Positions 12,443 to 64,000 of a stretch of 64,000 nt of DNA are shown here, piece after piece; position 1 is the first letter of the stretch, and each line of letters starts with the position of its first letter. The DNA lies in assembly GCF_020497125.1 (NCBI RefSeq), contig NC_059084.1, positions 3,809,501 through 3,873,500 on the forward strand, given 5' to 3'. The notes beneath the pieces were generated by a model, which was not told the DNA's origin, ran no database searches, and saw only the letters and a list, made by a program, of their open reading frames with translations. The DNA is from Mauremys mutica (lineage: Eukaryota > Chordata > Testudines > Geoemydidae). Both the position numbers and the translations under genes were made by a program.

Positions 12443-12638
12443 GCCTCGCCCAGTGGCGGGCGGGCCCGTGAGCACCAGGCGCGGGTCTTGCGAACCCCGG
12501 AGCGGGAGGTGAGGGAGGGACGGCGTGAGCCATTTACTAATTGCTCCGGGCTTGGCCTCTTCCCTGGGGCTGCCGCTGCCGGCAGCGCGGGCTCTGGCTC
12601 CCCGTGTCATCCTAGCCCGGCCGCTCCGCGCCCGCGGT

Positions 12639-12652
12639 GTTTCCATGGTAAC
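12639..12652. promoter_or_regulatory. X-box-like site for RFX factors
   Basis: GTTTCCATGGTAAC is a near-palindrome that fits the RFX X-box pattern (GTnnCCatGGnAAC type). It lies in the CpG island about 130 bp downstream of the candidate exon-1 donor. Binding is inferred from pattern alone. Confidence 0.45.
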
Positions 12653-12731
12653 CGGCGGAGCAGCGCCCTCGGGATCCCATCACAGCCCCCGGCCCTCAGT
12701 AGGACCCGGCCGCCGCGGTTCTGCGCCTCTG

Positions 12732-12760
12732 GCGGGCGGGCGGGCGGGCGGGCTGGTGGG
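12732..12760 (+). repeat. GGGC tandem repeat with G4 potential
   Basis: Six or more tandem GGGC units followed by GGTGGGGGTGGG. At least four G-runs of three or more in close succession allow G-quadruplex formation on the plus strand. Confidence 0.5.
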
Positions 12761-12879
12761 GGTGGGCAGGGCCGCCCAGAGGGGGGGGGCAAGAGGGGCA
12801 ATTTGCCCCAGGCCCCGCGTCCCGCAGGGGCCCCCACGAGTGTTTTCCGGGGCCCCTGGAGTGTTTCCCCTTTTCCCGC

Positions 12880-12980
12880 GGCTCCGGTTGAGCTCCCGCA
12901 GGCATGCCTGCGGCAGGTCCGCTCGTCCCGGGCTCCGGTGGACCTGCCGCAGGCATGCCTGCGGGAGCTCAACCGGAGCC
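12880..12980. repeat. Perfect 41-bp inverted repeat, 19-nt spacer
   Basis: Arm 12880-12920 (starting GGCTCCGGTTGAGC) is the exact reverse complement of arm 12940-12980 (ending GCTCAACCGGAGCC). The spacer is 12921-12939. Each arm itself contains the palindrome CCGCAGGCATGCCTGCGG. The flanking 'ggggcaatttgccccaggcccc...ggggcccc' resembles a GC-rich interspersed repeat found widely in turtle DNA, so this is probably a mobile or satellite-like hairpin module rather than an RTEL1 element. Confidence 0.85.
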
Positions 12981-13390
12981 AAATGCCGCCCCCCCCCCAG
13001 GGAAAGGGCCGCCCCACGCGCCTGCTTGGCGCGCTGGGGTCTAGAGCGCCCCTGAGCGGGGGCCCCCTGCCGCCGAAGACCCCGGGCCCCCGGAATTCTC
13101 TGGGCGGCCCTGGGGGTGGGGGTGTGAAGCCCGGCTCCTCGGGGGAGGCAGCGTGTGCGGCTTCTCAGGCCCTGGCTAGACAAGGGACCCGCACTCCTCC
13201 TTGGCCTTGAAGTATTTCTTCCCTGGGCGTGCGGAGCCTCTGCGTGGATCTGCTTATTTCAGCTCCCGTGTGGCCCAGGGTGATTTAACCTGAGCTGATT
13301 AGGAGTCAGGTTAAGGTTTCAGCCCGTGGGTGGTGGACTCCTGAGAGGCTGCAGACTATGGCTGAGGGGTCTGCAAGAGGCTGTCCTTAC

Positions 13391-13519
13391 CAGTGGTTTT
13401 CAATCTGGGGGGTGGCCCCCTGGGGGTCCACAGACTATGTCTAAAATGTCCATAGGGCACTGCACCTCCTTTTGAAGTTTTTTTGGGGTCTACAAATGAA
13501 AAAAGGTTGAAAACCCCTG
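13391..13519. mobile_element. Short hAT-type MITE
   Basis: The left end CAGTGGTTTTCAATC and the right end GGTTGAAAACCCCTG form terminal inverted repeats of the CAGnGGTTnTCAA type seen in hAT/Charlie derivatives. The element is 129 bp. Flanking 8-mers do not clearly match, so the target duplication has decayed or the ends are inexact. Confidence 0.65.
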
Positions 13520-13521
13520 GC

Positions 13522-14102
13522 TTAGAGTGACTACACTACAGGGGCACAGCTACGGTGCTAGGGAGGCCACTTAATTTGATTTTTTTACAAGACAGTTCCC
13601 TTTTTGGGTGGTTTGACCCCATCCACTACTGGGACAAAACTGGACAGGGCAGTGTTGGTATCAGTTGGAGGACTGGCGTTTTGAACAGTACATCGTCCCT
13701 ACCAACCTGGCCTTGTACACGTTCTGCATGCAAGGTCAGGTAGGTCCAGCTGGCAGGGCCAAGGTCATGCAGGCAGGCGCACTCACACTGTTCCTGGAAG
13801 TGCTGAAATGTCCAGTATTCCAGGAACATATGAGTAGTTACCCTGTACTGTGCTGTATATATGCTGCTGCAGCACCATAGCATAGATCCATTGATGTAGG
13901 AAGTAAGGGTTTTTCCATCAATCTAGTTAATCCACCTCTCCGAGAGGCACTAAATAGGTCTCTGGAAGAATTCTTCCCTTGATCTAGCTGTGTCTGGAGA
14001 GGGACTTAAGTCAACCTAATTATGTTGTACAGCGCATGAAATTTTTCACAACCCTAAGTGAAGTATCTAAGTTGACCTCATTTTTAGGTGTAGGCCAGGC
14101 CT
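13522..14102. mobile_element. Harbinger-like MITE, interrupted
   Basis: The left part ('gactacactacaggggcacagctacggtgcta') and right part ('ctgctgcagcaccatagc...ccatcaa.ctag..aa..cac...', ending 'ggtgtaggccaggcct') match the same MITE family as 44327-44622. About 300 bp of unrelated sequence (13565-13860) sits between the two parts. Terminal repeats are degenerate. Confidence 0.5.
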
Positions 14103-15031
14103 AAAGAGGCTACCCCTAAAGTGACATAAGAGGGACTGTGCAGTTTTTTGCATTCATTTAAACCAACAGCTTTAGTCAAATCAGTGCAACTTTTTCATGC
14201 AGATAGGTCCTTGTGCAAAGTACTTACAATACATGTGCACACTTAGGAGATTAAAAAGTATGAAACTTGGGACAAAAGTGACAAGATCCCGGGACTTGGG
14301 TGGGGAAGGCTGCCGGAAGCCTGTGCAATTTGAACGAGGGACACTTTAAACAACAACAAAAAAAAGTGAGATTTAAAATGTTTGAGATGTAAATAGCAAA
14401 ATTCTTCTAGAAACAGATCTTTGAAGTGAATAGATTAGAGGGACTCTCCCAAAGCAGGGAGACTTGACAGGACTGAGAGTATTTGAGGTGACCAACTCAT
14501 TTATGCTCTCTGTGTTTAACATTAATCTACATGCACCTCTCCCATGCTCTGGATACTCATAACTCTAAATTGACAGTATCAATTTATTTACAGTTTCCAA
14601 TGATGGACTGCCCATTCTATTCCACTAAAAGCCCCTAACAAACATAAATAGAATAATAAATTTGGCATATTCTGTGGCCGCATTAATGGTGTGATTCTAC
14701 AAAGATTGAAGTTTGTGAATAACTATTCCTGTGAGTAGTTGCATTCCATGCATTGGACTACTTACAAGAGTGTGCTTAGATCTTTGCAGAATTGGGCCCT
14801 AAATCCTGGTGAACTTTGTAGCTGTTGTAAGTAGTGATTTGCTGGCAATATTGTTGCGTAAAAATGAAATGACAGTACTCTCTTCTACCATATAAATGTA
14901 AGTTCAATGGATTTTAATGAGAAGTTGCAGTATGTACATATTTAGCATATATGCTTCTTGTTGTGTGCTGTAAATTATACATGATAAAAGCATGCTCTTG
15001 ATTTCTGTGCTTTCAGTGTGTAAGATAAAGT
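14103..15031. other. RTEL1: RTEL1 5' intron, 3' part
   Basis: No repeat or gene recognised. A TTTCTGTGCTTTCAG acceptor at 15003-15017 lies just upstream of the first coding exon, so the exon probably begins at about 15018 with 14 nt of 5' UTR before the ATG. Confidence 0.5.
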
Positions 15032-61287
<46,256 letters not shown>

Positions 61288-62037
61288 GTATGTTGGTCCT
61301 TTCTTTGTGTATGAATTGTAGTTACACACTTTGGACCAAACTTTCACACACAGGTGTTTATATTGGAGTTCCCCGTACTGCAGTCTAGCACTGACTTGCC
61401 CAAATACTTATTTTATGCATCTCTGTGTTCATTTACATTTATTGTCTATATTGGTACATAAGGTTGTGAACATCACTCTCTAGGCAAATAAGCGCTAGCT
61501 TAAAAAAAGCTTAAAGTCATAACACAACAAATGCTGAACAATGAGGGAACTGGGGAACAAGCAGAGCAAGAGATAAAAGAAGCTTGGTTAATTAGGCACA
61601 TTTCTACAAATTAATATATATTTGAGGTGGGACTGTTAGCACCACCTGCTCTTAAAGTTACCCAACACATCCTGTTATAAGACCCTGTTTTCAGTTTCAG
61701 TAACTTTGCCAAACTTTAACCATTTCAGCTGAAATTTTTCATGACCGATATCTGCCTCAAGCAGAATAATTTGTTTTGCCCATGTTAAAAAATTCTGCTG
61801 AGCTTTTTTTTTTTTTTTTTTGAAATGTTCTCTTGCCCCCATGCTTTGGAAGAGGGACTTGAAATTTGGGGTGGCCTTTGCGTCAGGGATTTACTTTTGG
61901 TATCTCTGTGAAAAGCCACACAAATTTGACCAAGTTATTAGCCTTTGCAGATTCTCAGTTTGTGCGTGCTCAGTAGAGACGTAGATTTTAGCAGCTAAAT
62001 TCCCAAAGATTCTGTGCATGCTAGCCATGCTCTAGCC

Positions 62038-62670
62038 CAGTGGTTTTCAAACTTTTTTTCTGGTGACCCAGTTGAAGAAAATTGTTAATGCCCACGACCC
62101 AACGCAGCTGGGGATGAGGGGTTTGGGGTGTGGGAGGGGCTATGGGCTGGGGCAGAGGGTTGGGGTGGGGGTGGGGCCGTGGATGAAGTGTGTGGGGCTC
62201 AGGAAGCGGCTCCGGGTTTTGGCGGAGGCTCAGGGCTGGGGCAGGGGGTTGGGTTGTCGGAGGGGGTCAGGGCTCTGACTGGGAGTGCAGGTTCTTGGCT
62301 GGGGATATGGGGTTTGGGGTGCAGGAAAGGGCTCTGGGTTTGGGGCGCAGGGTTGGGGTGCAGGCTTACCTTAGGTGGCTCCCGGTCAGCGGCGCAGAGT
62401 GGTGCTAAGGCAGGCTTCCGTGCTGCGTCCTGGAGCGGCCAGCAGCAGATCTGGCTCCTAGGTGTAGGCGCACAAGCGGCTCCGTGCAGCTCTCACCCAC
62501 AGGCACTGACACCCCCACCAACCCCCCCAGCTCCCACTGGCTGGCTTCCAGCCAATGGGAGTGCAGAGCCGGTGCTCGGAGTGAGGGCAGCATGTGGAGC
62601 CCCATGGCCTCCCCGCCTAGGAGATGGACCTGCTGCTGGCCGCTTCCCGGGTGCAGCGCGGTGTCAGAAC
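62038..62670. mobile_element. hAT-type element end followed by G-rich repeat
   Basis: CAGTGGTTTTCAAACTTTTTTTCTGG...GACCCA at 62038-62100 is the left end of a common turtle hAT-derived repeat. It leads into a G-rich tract (62104-62360, repeated GGGG and GGTTGGGG units) and then 'tggctcccggtcagcggcgcag', 'agccaatgggagtgcagagccggtgctcgg', a recurrent companion sequence. The right end is not determined. The G-rich tract has G-quadruplex potential. Confidence 0.6.
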
Positions 62671-62814
62671 AGGTAGGAACTAGGCTGCCTTAGTCTTAAC
62701 ATACTATTCATAAGACTTACCTGCAAAAGTGGAACATTTGAGCCCATGACTACCTGTCTTCTTTTCCACTTCTCCCTCGAAATTTCCTTTCTGATAGCTT
62801 TCACCTTATAATAA

Positions 62815-63007
62815 AATAATATATGGAGATATACCTATCTTATAGAACTGGAAGGGACCCCAAAAGGTCATTGAGTCCAGCCCCCTGCCTTTACTAACAG
62901 GACCAAGTACTGATTTTGCCCCAGATCCCTAAGTGGCCCCCTCAAGGATTGAACTCACAACCTTGGGTTTAACAGGCCAGTGCTCAAACCACTGAGCTAC
63001 CTCTCCC
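62815..63007 (-). mobile_element. tRNA-derived SINE with CR1-like tail
   Basis: Nearly the same as the copy at 10141-10348: box B complement 'ggattgaac' at about 62946-62954 and box A complement 'gctcaaaccactgagcta' near 62982-62999. The 3' tail lies on the left ('gaactggaagggacc'). Confidence 0.88.
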
Positions 63008-63008
63008 C

Positions 63009-63760
63009 ACTTGGCCAGAAGAATGGGAGAACTCGGGGTGCTCATGGCAGACCCACCATATGCTGCCTTCCACTGTGACAGAATGATGCTGTGCCCCCAT
63101 CCTCGATTCTTACCTAAAGTCTTGTTAGAATTTCATATCAACCAAGAGATTTGTTTATTGGTATTTTTTCGGAAGTCTCAGACCTCAGGAGAGGAAGTTA
63201 GTCTCCTCACACTAGATGTCAGGAGGGCCCTCACCTTCTACCTTGACAGGACCAAAACCTTTAGGGCCTCTGCCAGACTCTTGACTTCTGTGTCAAAAGA
63301 AGGAAGGAGCAGACTGTTTGAAGTGGGTTTCAGGTTTTATCTTGACCTGCTATGAAGCTGCTGGGATATATTCCCTTCATAGAGTGACAACCCGCTCCAG
63401 CAGGTCTTGGAACACTTCAGTAGTCCTTCTGAAGGATGTCCCTATAACATAAATCTGCAGGGCTGCAACCTGGTCCTCAGTTCACACATTCACCAGACAT
63501 TATGCTATGATATCTGCATCCATGGCTGATGCTAACTTTGGTGACGCAGTCCCCTAAACTGCCTTGGATTTGCCTCCATGTTAAGATACTGCTTGTGAGT
63601 CGAAGAAGGAGGAGAGGTTATTTACTTGTAAAGTAACTTGAAGTCTTTGAGTTGTTTTCTCCTTATGGGTACTCCACCTACTAACTTCCTTCTCCTCTAC
63701 TATGAAGTTTTCCAGGCTTCGTAGTTGAGAAGGAACTGGACTGGCAGCAGACCCATATCT
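63009..63760 (+). mobile_element. Second DIRS-type fragment, recombinase end
   Basis: An open frame at 63011-63355 encodes GELGVLMADPPYAAFHCDRM, PHPRFLPKVLLEFHINQEI and LDVRRALTFYLDRTKTFRAS, the C-terminal half of a DIRS tyrosine recombinase. Downstream, broken frames keep a 'caacccgctccagcagg' (TTRSSR-like) segment and 'agggctgcaacctggtcctcagttcacacattcaccagacattatgct' with the candidate tyrosine region, then 'ggtgacgcagtccc'. The remainder resembles a terminal repeat ('agtctttgagttgttttctccttatgggtactccacc'). It differs from the intron-18 element, so it is a different subfamily. Confidence 0.8.
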
Positions 63761-64000
63761 CCTTATAAGCCCTTGCCTGAGAGCAGATGCTGCTGCTTTA
63801 CACAGTCCTCATGCTTGTCTTGTGTCAAGTACACTCTTTATTTGCTTTATTGATTAAGGTGAAGTTTCTAAAGCATTCATATATCTCAATTACCTCATTA
63901 CCATTGACTTCAGTGGAAACAGAGTTAAACCAATATTGGGACATTTTGGAAAATCTCACCATTTGCTTAAATAAGCACTATACAGGCTGGTGTTCTTCCC

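Larger units (their letters stand above)
11930..13210 (+). promoter_or_regulatory. RTEL1: CpG island, RTEL1 promoter and 5' UTR region
   Basis: This is a sharp GC- and CpG-rich block in otherwise A/T-rich DNA, 1.8-3 kb upstream of the RTEL1 start codon. In other vertebrates RTEL1 has a noncoding first exon, so the transcription start is probably here. A strong candidate donor, GCGGGAG|GTGAGG, lies at 12508/12509. Candidate binding sites are listed separately. Part of the island (about 12770-12985) looks like a GC-rich interspersed repeat containing a perfect inverted repeat, so not all of it need be ancestral promoter. Confidence 0.8.
61288..64000 (+). other. RTEL1: RTEL1 intron (partial), repeat-rich
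   Basis: A T-run of 18 lies at about 61805-61822. A hAT fragment, a SINE and a DIRS fragment are listed separately. The next RTEL1 exon (expected to begin near A-R-D-L-A in human) was not found before 64000. Confidence 0.7.

Noticed and set aside
12170..13210. 346-codon plus-strand open frame in the CpG island, with long frames on other strands
   Set aside because: GC-rich DNA lacks stop codons by composition. The product is Pro/Arg/Gly-rich with no domain, long frames occur in several registers at once, and part of it is the inverted repeat.
62128..62676. 182-codon Gly-rich frame
   Set aside because: It lies wholly in the G-rich companion repeat of a hAT element; low complexity only.

Overview
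This window looks like nuclear DNA from a turtle. It has vertebrate GT-AG introns, a CpG-island promoter, and a repeat mix typical of turtles: tRNA-derived SINEs with a CR1-like 3' tail, CR1/L3-clade LINEs, Penelope-like elements with a GIY-YIG domain, DIRS-type tyrosine-recombinase retrotransposons, hAT and Harbinger-like MITEs, and old MIR/L2 copies. The species cannot be fixed from the sequence alone.

Two protein-coding genes are supported. At the left edge, on the minus strand, is the first coding exon of a stathmin-family gene, most likely STMN3 (2220-2238); its other exons lie beyond position 1. From the CpG island at about 11.9-13.2 kb to the right edge, on the plus strand, lies the 5' half of RTEL1, the Fe-S DEAH-box helicase of telomere and genome maintenance. 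I resolved 19 coding exons between 15032 and 61287. They total 1722 nt (574 codons) with consistent splice phases, and the Walker A lysine (48), the four Fe-S cysteines (145, 163, 172, 207) and the DEAH box (250-253) are all intact. The rest of the helicase and the C-terminal domains lie beyond 64000. The head-to-head STMN3/RTEL1 order matches the arrangement in other vertebrates.

Layout: 1-2219 STMN3 intron 1; 2220-2450 STMN3 exon 1 and 5' UTR region; 2.5-11.6 kb intergenic DNA with MIR/L2, SINE and Penelope fragments; 11.9-13.2 kb RTEL1 CpG island with ETS/CRE-like, YY1-like and X-box-like sites and a perfect 41-bp inverted repeat; 15.0-61.3 kb RTEL1 exons separated by repeat-rich introns; 61.3-64 kb the next RTEL1 intron, with hAT, SINE and DIRS fragments.

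The accessory interest is in the introns. Intron 9 carries a decayed CR1/L3-type LINE with two MITEs nested in it. Intron 14 carries a palindromic Harbinger-like MITE, a Penelope-like element and a long inverted repeat close to the next exon. Intron 18 holds a 6.3-kb DIRS element whose recombinase ORF is split by a 426-bp solo LTR with a 4-bp target duplication. The Penelope-like copies share a motif resembling a hammerhead ribozyme core. I found no wholly new gene system.
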